DNA of 18,939 nucleotides from Candidatus Merdenecus merdavium (GTDB lineage Bacteria > Bacillota > Clostridia > Lachnospirales > Lachnospiraceae): positions 1 through 18,939 of the forward strand of contig DVLR01000241.1 in assembly GCA_018715425.1 (NCBI GenBank). The letters are read 5' to 3'. A program made the position numbers and the translations under genes. Under the pieces are notes generated by a model. It was not told where the DNA came from. It saw nothing but the letters and a program-made list of their open reading frames with translations, and made no database searches. Shown in pieces: positions 1-7,301 of this stretch; the first letter of the stretch is position 1; each line of letters begins with the position of its first letter.

Positions 1-147
1 ATTTCCATACTGTATGGTTCACCATATCTTCCACTTTTAGGTACCAGAATATTTCAGTGTATTATTTTAGCTATTGTTCAGTTTGTGGTAATTGGGTCTA
101 TGAAAAAAGTATTATTTCCATATCTTGAGAAGCAGGTGATGGTTTGA
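1..147 (+). CDS. C-terminal end of a small membrane protein, possibly a FolT-type ECF transporter S component (partial)
   Basis: An open frame enters from the left edge and stops at TGA 145-147, giving 48 residues. A hydrophobic segment (roughly residues 19-33, CIILAIVQFVVIGSM) is followed by a basic tail, as at the end of a multi-pass membrane protein. The stop overlaps the TTG start of folC, so the two genes are translationally coupled. In Clostridia the substrate-binding subunit of the folate ECF transporter (FolT) is often encoded next to folC, and the short final helix would fit. That identity is inference from context, because too little of the protein is present to show a family motif. 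Confidence 0.5.
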   Translation: MSILYGSPYLPLLGTRIFQCIILAIVQFVVIGSMKKVLFPYLEKQVMV

Positions 148-1433
148 ATATTATTGAAGCGCTCCAATATATTCATTCGGAGCAATTTAGAGGAAGCTGT
201 TTAGGGCTTGAACGTATTACAGAATTAATGGATAGTCTTGGAAATCCACAAAGAAGTCTTCGCTTTATACATGTAGCAGGTACGAATGGAAAAGGTTCGG
301 TATGTGCAATGTTATCAGAAATATTGATAAAAGCGGGATATAAGACAGGTCTATACACATCGCCGTATATCTATAATTTTAATGAACAAATTCGAGTGAA
401 TGGTGTAAATATTTCGGATCAAGAATTGATTGAATTAGTGGAAATTGTTAAACCGTATGTTGATGTAATGAAGGAAAAACCCACAGAATTTGAGTTGGTA
501 ACAGCAATCGCATTTTTGCATTATCAAAAGGTAGGATGTGAAATAGTGGTGTTAGAGGTCGGGCTGGGAGGAAGGCTTGATTCTACTAATGTTATTTCAG
601 CTCCAGAGGTAGCAATCATTACGAATATTGGATTAGAGCATACAGAACTTTTGGGGAATACATTAGAGGAAATTGCCAGAGAGAAAGGTGGAATTATAAA
701 GCCAGGAACTACGGCAATCTTAGGCAGTGATATATCTTCGGTACAAAAAACAGTGCAAAGTATTTGCAACGATCAAGGAGTGATGCTTAGATGTATTGAT
801 AGAAATCAGTTTGAACAGATTTCGGGGAATCTGGAAGGACAATTACTGAATTATAAAGGTTGGAAAGAGATTAAATTAGGGCTTTTAGGAAGCTATCAAT
901 GTGAGAATGTGATGATTGTATTGGAAGTAGTGGAGGTGTTGAGGAAAAAGAAAATGGTGATTTCCGAAAAAGCAGTTTATTCAGCATTAGAAACAGTGAA
1001 ATGGCCGGGGAGATTTGAAGTACTTACACATGCCCCTCTATGCATTGTAGATGGAGCGCATAATCCTGATGGGGTGAAAATACTTATGAGAGATTTGAGA
1101 AATCATTTTCCAAATAGGAAAATCACGTTTATCATAGGGGTCATGCAAGATAAGGATTATGAAAAAATGCTTTGCATGGCAGCACCACTAGCGGAGAAGT
1201 TTATTACCGTAACACCGCCAATAGAAAGAGCATTGCCATCAGCAGAGTTGAATATTGAATTGAAAAAATATTTTCATGGTGAAGTTATAGAAGCGGATCG
1301 TTTGGAGCAAGCATTGTGTCAAGTACTAGGGGAAAGTGATAACAAAAGTATTATTTGTGTATTCGGAACACTCTATATGATTGGAGCAGTTCAGAAGGTA
1401 GTGGATGAAATGTCAGGAAGGCGAGAAGTATAG
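144..1433 (+). CDS. folC: Bifunctional folylpolyglutamate synthase / dihydrofolate synthase FolC
   Basis: This is a cytoplasmic ATP-dependent ligase of the Mur ligase fold. It adds glutamate to dihydropteroate and/or to folates, making and retaining the cofactor. The 429 residues match the usual family length. The ATP-binding loop GTNGKGS is at residues 46-52, followed by the family blocks LEVGLGGRLDSTN (137-149) and KGGIIKPGT (181-189). The C-terminal domain carries KWPGR (286-290), DGAHNPDG (303-310) and a final GTLYMIG (408-414). The TTG start is chosen because it overlaps the upstream TGA, has an AGGTGA-like ribosome binding site just upstream, and leads straight into the conserved N-terminus. 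A strong terminator lies about 50 bases downstream, so folC ends its transcript. All key motifs are present. Whether it has both activities or only the polyglutamate one cannot be told from sequence. Confidence 0.95.
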   Translation: MNIIEALQYIHSEQFRGSCLGLERITELMDSLGNPQRSLRFIHVAGTNGKGSVCAMLSEILIKAGYKTGLYTSPYIYNFNEQIRVNGVNISDQELIELVEIVKPYVDVMKEKPTEFELVTAIAFLHYQKVGCEIVVLEVGLGGRLDSTNVISAPEVAIITNIGLEHTELLGNTLEEIAREKGGIIKPGTTAILGSDISSVQKTVQSICNDQGVMLRCIDRNQFEQISGNLEGQLLNYKGWKEIKLGLLGSYQCENVMIVLEVVEVLRKKKMVISEKAVYSALETVKWPGRFEVLTHAPLCIVDGAHNPDGVKILMRDLRNHFPNRKITFIIGVMQDKDYEKMLCMAAPLAEKFITVTPPIERALPSAELNIELKKYFHGEVIEADRLEQALCQVLGESDNKSIICVFGTLYMIGAVQKVVDEMSGRREV

Positions 1434-1485
1434 TACAGATGTATATGGAGAAAAGATAGTACATATAACACCGTATAATGATATT

Positions 1486-1531
1486 AAGAACTTTGGAAGA
1501 AACAGTACTTCCAAAGTTCTTTTGTTATTTT
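1486..1531 (+). terminator. Rho-independent terminator of folC
   Basis: A perfect 14-bp stem (1486-1499 with 1508-1521) and an 8-base loop are followed by a T-rich run (ttgttatttt). It lies just after the folC stop and nothing convincing is encoded between them. Confidence 0.9.
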
Positions 1532-1662
1532 ATATCATTCGTATATTCTCTCTTAAACTCTGTAGTTTTATTTTTAATCATTATCAGTTTCCTCCTCACT
1601 GATAATAATTACAAGTAATAATCAGCAAGAAATCAATAGGAGCTTTTGTCGTATTTTCAGAG

Positions 1663-1685
1663 CTTCAGGACAAATTGTCCAGAAG
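1663..1685. promoter_or_regulatory. 23-base near-palindrome in a gene-free stretch, possible protein-binding site
   Basis: Two arms, CTTCnGGACAA and TTGTCCnGAAG, flank one central base, with one mispaired position in each arm. A shorter dyad, CCCAAgTTGGG, lies about 20 bases downstream. Between the folC terminator and position 1886 I see no gene. The size and symmetry fit an operator or recombinase site, but there is no obvious promoter or gene beside it, so function is unknown. Confidence 0.35.
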
Positions 1686-1886
1686 TCAGAATAGCTACTT
1701 GTTCCCAAGTTGGGGCTGGAGTTAAAGTGTTCTCCATTAGGAAATATTTATTTCATATTATTTTTCGGTCGAATGTTAACAGATCTGAAAATTAAATTTA
1801 ATTCGCACTAAATGATTGCCACAGGAGATATCCAGGCATCCTTCATAATAAAACTAAGAAAAAAGGTTTTCTCAAAGGGATTTTAC

Positions 1887-2072
1887 ATGAAGAGAAAAGA
1901 GCAAAGATTACGAAAGAAACTTGAGATCGAATCAGTGAAAGGACTTGCAATGATCTGCAAACATTTTTACGCAGGACTACAAAACCGTCTGAATGAAGTT
2001 TGCGATCACAGGGATAACCATTATACATTGTATAATAGTCCAACACTTGATGGTGGCCAATGTAAATTATAA
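1887..2072 (+). pseudogene. Fragment resembling the N-terminus of a DDE transposase
   Basis: ATG 1887 follows an AAAGGGA ribosome binding site and begins a basic, helical 61-residue frame (MKRKEQRLRKKLEIESVKG...). Within it KHFYAGLQNRLNEVCDHRDN resembles, from memory, the start of transposases that read HFYxxLxxxLxxVxDPRxxxY. After about residue 45 the frame stops resembling a coherent protein and runs into a stop. The rest of a transposase is absent, and no inverted-repeat ends were found. If the reading is right this is a relic of an insertion sequence. It could instead be an unrelated short open frame. Confidence 0.35.
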
Positions 2073-2107
2073 GGCGGGAAAGTTGGATGCTTATTTTTTG
2101 AAATGCA

Positions 2108-2136
2108 TTGAAAAGAACATAAATATACAGTATAAT
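2108..2136 (+). promoter_or_regulatory. Sigma-A-type promoter for the XRE-family regulator
   Basis: TTGAAA at 2108-2113 and TATAAT at 2131-2136 are separated by exactly 17 bases, an excellent vegetative promoter. It lies 54 bases upstream of the regulator's ATG and points at it. Confidence 0.75.
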
Positions 2137-2190
2137 AAATTATCTGATAAGTGCAATTTAGTAAAAGTAGTGCAGACAGAGGAGATTTAA

Positions 2191-2403
2191 ATGCTGAAAA
2201 ATAATATAGAAGTAGACGTAAAAGTAAAATGCATAGAGAGTGGCATGACACAGGCTCAGCTTGCGGATAAGATTAAAACCACAAGCCCGTATGTCAACCG
2301 CATTATCAAAAAACAGGATGGTGTTGTGAACAAGACTTTTGTGCAGATGTTGGAAGCTCTTGGGTATGATATTGAACTCACTTACGTTAAGAGAGAAGAT
2401 TAG
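2191..2403 (+). CDS. Small XRE-family helix-turn-helix regulator
   Basis: This 70-residue protein is essentially one Cro/C1-type DNA-binding domain. The helix-turn-helix is around residues 19-41 (MTQAQLADKIKTTSPYVNRI), followed by a short helical tail. ATG 2191 is preceded by an AGAGGAG ribosome binding site and a consensus promoter at 2108-2136, so it looks intact and expressed. It sits among decayed accessory genes, and such stand-alone HTH proteins are common in integrative elements, phages and toxin-antitoxin modules. A partner gene directly downstream is now broken (see 2416-2515). The target operator is unknown. The family call is firm; the role is inference. Confidence 0.85.
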   Translation: MLKNNIEVDVKVKCIESGMTQAQLADKIKTTSPYVNRIIKKQDGVVNKTFVQMLEALGYDIELTYVKRED

Positions 2404-2415
2404 AAGGATACCGAT

Positions 2416-2515
2416 GTGGATAATTGTGGGCAAATTCTTATATACCATCTGATGATGTATTAATTAAGATTGAAGTTAAATTCAGGATGAAACCGTGTGG
2501 CTGACACAGCAAAAA
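2416..2515 (+). pseudogene. Frameshifted N-terminal remnant of a RhuM-like protein
   Basis: Restoring one missing base near 2445 and another near 2483 gives a continuous reading: VDNCGQILIY, then PSDDVLIKIEVKF, then DETVWLTQQK. The pattern 'IEVKFxDETVWLTQQ' is the hallmark start of RhuM / virulence-associated DNA-binding proteins, which normally run to about 300 residues. Here only about 33 codons survive, and the sequence then passes into an unrelated remnant. It starts 12 bases after the XRE gene, suggesting the two once formed a unit. The residue pattern is seen directly; the family name is from recall. Confidence 0.6.
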
Positions 2516-2534
2516 CATAAGTACAGCATCCTAT

Positions 2535-2827
2535 ATGCGAAGACCATTAGCAGATAAAAAGTGGCATTCAGGAAAAGATGGGCTACAGATTTCATTGAGG
2601 CATCTAGAAGGTAAAGGGTTCTCGTGAAGATATGGAGCGTAAAGTATTGCAGGAGTATGCAACCTACAATACTAGAAGATTAAATACTCCTTCAGAAGAT
2701 GAAATGATAGATGACATACCCAAAATTGAAAGATAATCTATAATGATAAAATGGAGATCAGGAATTGTATCATAATGTTGAAGTTCAGAAAATCAGGAAG
2801 GCATTGCAGAAAAAGTATGAAGGATAA
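2535..2827 (+). pseudogene. Decayed gene of unknown family, readable in three successive frames
   Basis: Three short open stretches follow each other in different frames: 2535-2627 (MRRPLADKKWHSGKDGLQIS...GFS), 2626-2736 (EDMERKVLQEYATYNTRRLN...) and 2756-2827 (DQELYHNVEVQKIRKALQKK...). Each has a protein-like composition, and they join naturally, for instance ...GKGFS/REDMERK... across one lost base near 2622. This suggests one former gene of about 95 codons with at least two frameshifts. I do not recognise the family. The context of mobile-element debris suggests an accessory protein of an integrative element. Confidence 0.45.
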
Positions 2828-2862
2828 TTTCCAGTACCCGAATCTGCAGAAAGGTGAAGTTT

Positions 2863-3282
2863 ATGGGATATGATTTAAACAAAGAAATTAAGGAAGCGAT
2901 AAATGCTGGAGAAAATGCATTGAGAAGCCTCAAAGAGGCACAGAAGTATTTAAACAGCGCTGGCAACTGGGGATTAGTGGATATATTTGGAGGTGGCTTT
3001 TTTACAGACATGATCAAGCACTCCAAGATCAATAACGCCAGGCAGTGCATGGAAGCGGCCAGGCAGGATCTGAGAAGTTTTCAGAGAGAATTGAATGATA
3101 TTGATGAATATATCCCCAATATTGATGTGGGAGATTTTCTGACCTTTGCTGATTTCTTTTTTGATGGATTTCTTGCGGATGTCTTTGTGCAGTCGAAAAT
3201 CAGTGACGCAAAGAGAAATGTGGAAGATGCCATTTTTCGTGTGCAGAATCTTGTCAGTCGGTTGCGACAGGAATTGCGTTAA
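2863..3282 (+). CDS. Conserved-looking helical protein with an internal duplication, function unknown
   Basis: The protein has 139 residues from ATG 2863, chosen because AAGG at 2851-2854 sits 8 bases upstream; a GTG at 2854 would add three residues but lacks a good ribosome binding site. It has no signal peptide or clear membrane helix. It reads as amphipathic helices interrupted by two copies of one unit. Copy 1, about residues 40-77, begins DIFGGGFFTDMIKHSKINNA; copy 2, about residues 97-138, begins DFFFDGFLADVFVQSKISDA. They share the pattern DxFxxGFxxDxxxxSKIxxA followed by a basic helix ending in Q(R/Q)EL. Two short helical repeats suggest a small structural or adaptor protein. It is intact among broken genes, so it may still be selected. 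No function is claimed. Confidence 0.75.
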   Translation: MGYDLNKEIKEAINAGENALRSLKEAQKYLNSAGNWGLVDIFGGGFFTDMIKHSKINNARQCMEAARQDLRSFQRELNDIDEYIPNIDVGDFLTFADFFFDGFLADVFVQSKISDAKRNVEDAIFRVQNLVSRLRQELR

Positions 3283-3350
3283 TACGTAACAAATCAAGAA
3301 AAAGGAAACCCACAATCCATTGTTGGGCGAAATTCAGGAGGAGGACAGTT

Positions 3351-3638
3351 GTGAAGCCACGGACAGAAAAGAGCATGGAATTATACGCATTGATGGTGCG
3401 CAGGGGTTATCCAGAACCATTTTGCGATCAAGTGACAAAGAATCTGAATACAGATTGGACGGCTCAGAGAATGATAGGATATCTTTCTCATTATAAAAAG
3501 CTTCCTATGGAGGAAGTGGCAGATGAAATGCTTGCGATATTAAGTGACCGAAACCAGATTATGCAGAAGAAAGAGACAGAGTATACAAATGCCAGGTGGA
3601 ACGAATACTTAAATCGTGATTCGGAAGAGGATGAATGA
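3351..3638 (+). CDS. Small conserved-looking protein of unknown function (95 residues)
   Basis: The GTG start at 3351 is decided by a very strong AGGAGGAGG ribosome binding site six bases upstream. The protein is soluble and charged, with a helical core (MELYALMVRRGYPEPF, then WTAQRMIGYLSHYKKLP and EEVADEMLAILSDRN) and an acidic tail (NRDSEEDE). I recall near-identical small proteins in accessory regions of Lachnospiraceae, always hypothetical. It follows the 139-residue gene by 68 bases on the same strand and is followed at once by a broken ArsC-like gene (ATG 3640, two bases after its stop), so these may have shared a transcript. No catalytic motif is visible. Confidence 0.75.
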   Translation: MKPRTEKSMELYALMVRRGYPEPFCDQVTKNLNTDWTAQRMIGYLSHYKKLPMEEVADEMLAILSDRNQIMQKKETEYTNARWNEYLNRDSEEDE

Positions 3639-3639
3639 T

Positions 3640-3978
3640 ATGAACAGATAGAGTTTCGGGGAAAAAATGTATCGATATGGAAAAGGCTAAGCACTATTTT
3701 AAAGAATGTGGCGTGAAATACCAGTTCATAGATATGAAAGAAAAGGGCATGAGCAAAGGAGAATTTACTTCTGTTACACAGGCAAATGACGGCATGATCA
3801 ATATGCTTAACCAAGAGTGCAAAGATAAGGATACTCTGGCATTGATTCCATATATTGCGGAGGAAGATAAGCTGAGAAGATTTTAGAAAATCCCTAGGTG
3901 ATAAAAACGCCTGTGGTGCGAAATGGAAAAGTATCTACGCTAGGTGATCAACCAGATGTATGGAAAAACTGGAGGTAG
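3640..3978 (+). pseudogene. Broken ArsC/Spx-like (glutaredoxin-fold arsenate reductase family) gene
   Basis: The middle is open from ATG 3677 to TAG 3886 (69 residues) and reads like the ArsC/Spx family: KCIDMEKAKHYFKECGVKYQ, then FIDMKEKGMSKGEF. The expected N-terminus with its active-site cysteine lies upstream in the same frame (GKKC at 3659-3670), but there the frame is blocked and no start connects to it. The expected C-terminus continues in another frame from 3877: KILENP, an in-frame TAG at 3895, then VIKTPVVRNGKVSTLGDQ and PDVWKNW, ending at TAG 3976-3978. So the gene has an N-terminal lesion, one frameshift near 3870-3880 and one nonsense codon. An intact version would have about 115 residues. 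It is most likely non-functional. Confidence 0.7.
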
Positions 3979-4085
3979 AAGCTACTCAGTTTTGTCGAAG
4001 AACTTTTTTGCTATTCGGTTATTACATCTCCAGAATATGATAACAGCGTTGATTTCGTTGCAATAAATGGTGTTTTGGAAGAAAG

Positions 4086-4211
4086 TCAACTGGTCTTGGT
4101 TTGTCTATTTCAAGAATACTGATTGAGCAAATGAACGGAACAATATCTGCTGGATATGAGAATGGAAGGTTAAACATTTGTATTAAGTTACTCCATGTTT
4201 CAGATGATTAA
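4086..4211 (+). pseudogene. C-terminal remnant of a sensor histidine kinase
   Basis: A 41-codon stretch reads STGLGLSISRILIEQMNGTI, then SAGYENGRLNICIKL. This is the G2 box and last strand of a histidine kinase ATP-binding (HATPase_c) domain. The upstream N, G1 and F boxes, the phosphoacceptor histidine and the sensor region are all missing, and I see no response regulator in the window. It is therefore a tail left by deletion. Sequence from 3979 to 4085 shows no other recognisable coding. About 117 bases separate its stop from the next gene. Confidence 0.65.
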
Positions 4212-4328
4212 AAAATGGGAATTTGTAAATATATCCAAAGATATAAAACAAAGAAGGTGTTCTTGTGGAAAATGTAATGCAGACAGGGACTAGAAATATA
4301 GCAAAGTATCAATGAGGAGGAATCAACT

Positions 4329-5183
4329 ATGAGATTTCATATTGTGGATTGTTTTGCAGAACAAAAATATCAGGGAAATCAATTGGCGGTTTTTATACCA
4401 GATTATAAAATTAGTGCAGGCGAAATGCAACAAATTGCAAAAGAAATGGGATTTTCCGAAACCTCTTTTATCCTTTCTGATAAGCAGGAAAATGGCGGCT
4501 ACAATGTAAGGATATTTACACCAGATGTTGAAGTTCCATTTGCTGGACATCCAACCATTGGGACGGCATATATCATACATAAAATAATTGAAAAAGGAAA
4601 AACCGATAAAGTAATTCTCAATCTCAAAGCAGGTGCTATCCCCGTGACAATTGACAATGAAAATTTGATTATGACACAAAATGAGCCAGAGTTTGGAGAG
4701 ACATTTGACAAAAAAACATTGGCAGAAGTGATTTCAATAAATGAAAGTGATATTCGGACAGACTACCCAATTCAATGGGTTTCAACAGGTCTAGAAGCGA
4801 TTATCGTACCGTTGAAAAGTGTTGATGCAATTGAAAAATGCCGAGTAAATCATATCTCTTTCCAGAACTTCATTGACAACTACTATAGATGCAATATTCT
4901 TGTGTTTGCAGAGGATTATCAAGATTTGAGAGTGCGAGTATTTATGGATGATACAGGATTTTTGGAAGATCCTGCAACAGGAAGTGCCAATGGCAATTTG
5001 GCGGGTTACTTGTTGAAACATAATTACTTCAACAAACATAATATTCAATACAGGGTTAGCCAAGGAAGTGAAATGGGAAGGCCATCTGTATTGGATATTG
5101 AGGGAGAACTTGTGGATGGAAAATTCACTATTTTAGTCGGTGGTAAAGCGATTATAGTAGCCGAAGGAAATTGGAATTACTAG
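4329..5183 (+). CDS. PhzF-family isomerase/epimerase-like protein
   Basis: This 284-residue cytoplasmic protein has the two-fold diaminopimelate-epimerase-like architecture of the PhzF family. Family motifs are visible in order: GNQLAVF (16-22), the catalytic glutamate in GFSETSFIL (Glu44, matching Glu45 of PhzF), VPFAGHPTIGTAY (69-81) and DPATGSANG (214-222). The length is normal for the family. ATG 4329 follows GAGGAGG at good spacing. PhzF itself isomerises a phenazine precursor, but most relatives have no known substrate and nothing here suggests phenazine synthesis. The gene stands alone: degraded DNA precedes it and its own terminator follows at 5276-5328. Family membership is firm, substrate unknown. 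Confidence 0.92.
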   Translation: MRFHIVDCFAEQKYQGNQLAVFIPDYKISAGEMQQIAKEMGFSETSFILSDKQENGGYNVRIFTPDVEVPFAGHPTIGTAYIIHKIIEKGKTDKVILNLKAGAIPVTIDNENLIMTQNEPEFGETFDKKTLAEVISINESDIRTDYPIQWVSTGLEAIIVPLKSVDAIEKCRVNHISFQNFIDNYYRCNILVFAEDYQDLRVRVFMDDTGFLEDPATGSANGNLAGYLLKHNYFNKHNIQYRVSQGSEMGRPSVLDIEGELVDGKFTILVGGKAIIVAEGNWNY

Positions 5184-5275
5184 AAACCAAAGGGAATCAC
5201 CTACTACTAGCATCAGAACGGCTATTTTCAACGTATGTGAAGATGATATGTTTGCTTGCAATGTATTTTTAGATT

Positions 5276-5328
5276 TGGCGTTACTGTCTGTTTCCGTTTA
5301 AGGGGCAGATAGTAATGCCATTTCTTTT
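5276..5328 (+). terminator. Rho-independent terminator after the PhzF-family gene
   Basis: A 15-bp stem pairs 5276-5290 with 5306-5320, including two G-T wobbles, and is followed by TTTCTTTT. The 92 bases between the PhzF stop and this hairpin show no other feature. Confidence 0.85.
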
Positions 5329-5357
5329 AAAATCGATTTCGCTGTATAGTTTCAAGT

Positions 5358-5386
5358 TTTACGAAAATGCATATGAATGGTATAAT
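5358..5386 (+). promoter_or_regulatory. Likely promoter for the 5427-7092 gene pair
   Basis: A perfect TATAAT at 5381-5386 lies 17 bases after TTTACG at 5358-5363 (four of six positions match TTGACA). It is just downstream of the previous gene's terminator and about 40 bases upstream of the ATG at 5427. Confidence 0.6.
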
Positions 5387-5471
5387 ATAAAGAAATATAA
5401 TCGTCTAAAGTTGGAAAGGGGATTCTATGAAAAAAAATATAATCATATGAAGTAAATATCTCGTTCTTCTT

Positions 5472-5897
5472 ATGATGGCTTTTCTTATGATGGTTATTTT
5501 TAGAAATAAAATACAGTATGCAATTTTTCATGGCTATGTTTTTGAAAGATTATATTCAGGACAGATTAATATGAGTAATCCCTATGTGGAAAAAAAGATG
5601 GTAATTACTGATCAGAATATACTAGTTGATGGAGTATATATAGAATATGAAGTGGTTAAGAAAAAAAGGGGAGTTTATGATATTGAATTCAGGAATGAAG
5701 ACGGAGAGTCCTTTTTGGGTGCAGAGGATTTTACTATATCAAACATAAAATTTCAATCAAATACCGATGACATAGAAATAGGCGGGAAAACATATAGTAT
5801 GAGCAATGTTTTGATGAACAAGTTGAAGTTACTAGAGAAGGATTTAGTTGAAAATAGGATCAATGATGTAACTAACAGTATCACTTATGCAAAATAA
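5472..5897 (+). CDS. Small membrane-anchored protein of unknown family, natural start interrupted by a stop codon
   Basis: The open frame gives 141 residues from ATG 5472, but the natural start is almost certainly ATG 5427. That ATG follows a GGAAAGGGG ribosome binding site, is in the same frame, and begins MKKNIII; a TGA at 5448-5450 (codon 8) then interrupts it before SKYLVLLMMAFLMMVIF. Together these would form a classic basic-plus-hydrophobic signal anchor, with the rest of the protein outside the membrane. TGG-to-TGA would be a single-base change. ATG 5472 has no visible ribosome binding site and would begin inside the anchor, so expression is doubtful. The remainder is a mixed, strand-rich domain (DRIxYEVVKKKRGVYD-like stretch around residues 55-75) with no recognised motif. 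An OYE-type gene follows 22 bases downstream, probably on the same transcript. Confidence 0.6.
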   Translation: MMAFLMMVIFRNKIQYAIFHGYVFERLYSGQINMSNPYVEKKMVITDQNILVDGVYIEYEVVKKKRGVYDIEFRNEDGESFLGAEDFTISNIKFQSNTDDIEIGGKTYSMSNVLMNKLKLLEKDLVENRINDVTNSITYAK

Positions 5898-5919
5898 TGT
5901 ATGAAAAGGAGGAAAATAT

Positions 5920-7092
5920 ATGGAAAATAAGTTAACAGACAGAGTGGTTTTTAGAAATGGAGGAGTAGTAGGAAATAGAATTGCAATGGCTCCTATGCAG
6001 ACACATTCGGGAGCAAAAGGTGGTTTTGTAACAGAGGATACAATAAATTATTATTCGGCGCGCTCTAAGGCAGCAGGATTGTTGATAACAGAGTTTCATT
6101 ATGTAAGTGAACATGGAGGCCCTTGCTATGTACCAGGATATCCAGAACAGTTAGGAATTTATTCTGATGAGCATTTGGCAGGAGCTAAAAAAATTACGCA
6201 AGAATTAAAAAAAGATGGAAATAAAGCCATTTTGCAAATTCATCATGGGGGACGCATGGCAGTAGGCCGTTATCTAAATGGAAAGGATGTTGTGGCACCG
6301 AGTAGTTTGTTTAGGAATTATCCAGTTCGAGAATTAACAGAAGAAGAGATCGAAGAAATTATTAAAGATTTTGGACGTGCTACAAGGCGTGCAATTGAAG
6401 CAGGATTTGATGGGGTAGAAATACATGGAGCAAATCACTATTTGTTGCAACAGTTTTTCTCTGTTTTGACCAATCGCAGAGAAGATAAGTGGGGAGGGAC
6501 ATTAGAAAAACGTATGGCATTTCCTCTAGCAGTGGTTAGCGAAGTGAAACGTGTGGTAGCAGAATATGCTCCAAAAGGTTTCATTGTAGGATATCGTATC
6601 AGCCCAGAAGAAATTCATGGTTCAGATATTGGCTATACCTATAGAGAATCAACTCGGCTCATTGCTGAGGTTGTGAAACAGGAGTTGGATTACATCCATC
6701 TATCACTATGGGATGGGTATGCTTCTACACCAGGAGATACAGATAAATCTTATGCTGAATTATATAAAGAAGTACTCGATGAGAAAACAAAACTTGTAAT
6801 TGTTGGAGGGATATTCAACGAAGAAGATGCCCGTAATGCCATTGAGCAATATGCTGATATTATCGCTATTGGTCGTGGTACCCTTTTAGATCCACAATTT
6901 GCAAAAAAAGTGGAAGATGGAAAAGGAAACACCATTTTAAATAAGATTAGTCCAGATATTTTGGATTATGTACAGTGGACACTGGGCTTGAAAGAAGTCT
7001 TTAGCCGTGACGATTCATTAGGGCTACCTTCTCTTCCTGGAAGAGAAAGTATTGGTCATTTGCATACAGGATGTTTCGATGAGAGAAAATAA
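5920..7092 (+). CDS. NADH:flavin oxidoreductase / Old Yellow Enzyme family protein
   Basis: This 390-residue FMN enzyme has a TIM-barrel fold. Visible family features are APMQTHS near the start (24-30), the flavin-contacting QIHHGGR (106-112), the substrate-anion-binding pair His169/Asn172 in EIHGAN, and NRREDKWGG (185-193). The phosphate-binding ends GGIFNEEDA (296-304) and IGRGTLLDP (317-325) are also present. The C-terminal iron-sulphur/NAD domain found in 2,4-dienoyl-CoA reductases and bile-acid BaiCD/BaiH proteins is absent, so this is the single-domain type that reduces activated C=C bonds of small molecules. ATG 5920 follows a strong AGGAGG. The gene is 22 bases after the small membrane protein gene. 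The physiological substrate is not predictable. No terminator is evident right after it, and 7093-7247 shows no feature I can support. Confidence 0.92.
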   Translation: MENKLTDRVVFRNGGVVGNRIAMAPMQTHSGAKGGFVTEDTINYYSARSKAAGLLITEFHYVSEHGGPCYVPGYPEQLGIYSDEHLAGAKKITQELKKDGNKAILQIHHGGRMAVGRYLNGKDVVAPSSLFRNYPVRELTEEEIEEIIKDFGRATRRAIEAGFDGVEIHGANHYLLQQFFSVLTNRREDKWGGTLEKRMAFPLAVVSEVKRVVAEYAPKGFIVGYRISPEEIHGSDIGYTYRESTRLIAEVVKQELDYIHLSLWDGYASTPGDTDKSYAELYKEVLDEKTKLVIVGGIFNEEDARNAIEQYADIIAIGRGTLLDPQFAKKVEDGKGNTILNKISPDILDYVQWTLGLKEVFSRDDSLGLPSLPGRESIGHLHTGCFDERK

Positions 7093-7247
7093 TTTATGAT
7101 GTTTTAGGTAATGATTAGAGATGATAAATTTCTGCAACTAAGAAGCGACAGGTATGGATTACTGCGTTAAGAAAAGATATTTATCTCGTGCTATTAGATA
7201 TATTTTTTTGAAATTACATTCTCTGAAAACTCAAGAAGCGATCTATA

Positions 7248-7285
7248 TTGGTAAAAAGGGAATATTGTAGTACGATTGTATTACA
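7248..7285 (+). promoter_or_regulatory. Promoter with overlapping 20-base dyad, probable antitoxin operator
   Basis: TTGGTA (7248-7253) and TACGAT (7271-7276), 17 bases apart, make a plausible weak promoter. A dyad, TGTAGTAC-gatt-GTATTACA (7266-7285, seven of eight positions paired), covers its -10 element. It lies 16 bases upstream of the antitoxin-like ATG. Antitoxins of the RelB/DinJ type repress their own operon through such a site, so the arrangement fits, although the operon is now broken. Confidence 0.45.
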
Positions 7286-7301
7286 AAGAAGAGGCGATAG
7301 T

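Noticed and set aside
1405..1602. A 65-codon open frame starting inside folC
   Set aside because: It runs straight through the folC terminator hairpin, has no ribosome binding site and gives a low-complexity translation.
3308..3328. Small hairpin CCCACAAT..ATTGTTGGG between two small genes
   Set aside because: It is short, imperfect and not followed by a T-run; the AGGAGGAGG site follows closely, so a terminator is unlikely.
4222..4250. Possible promoter upstream of the PhzF-family gene (TTGTAA...TATAAA)
   Set aside because: The spacing is only about 13 bases, too short for a vegetative promoter; no better candidate was found.
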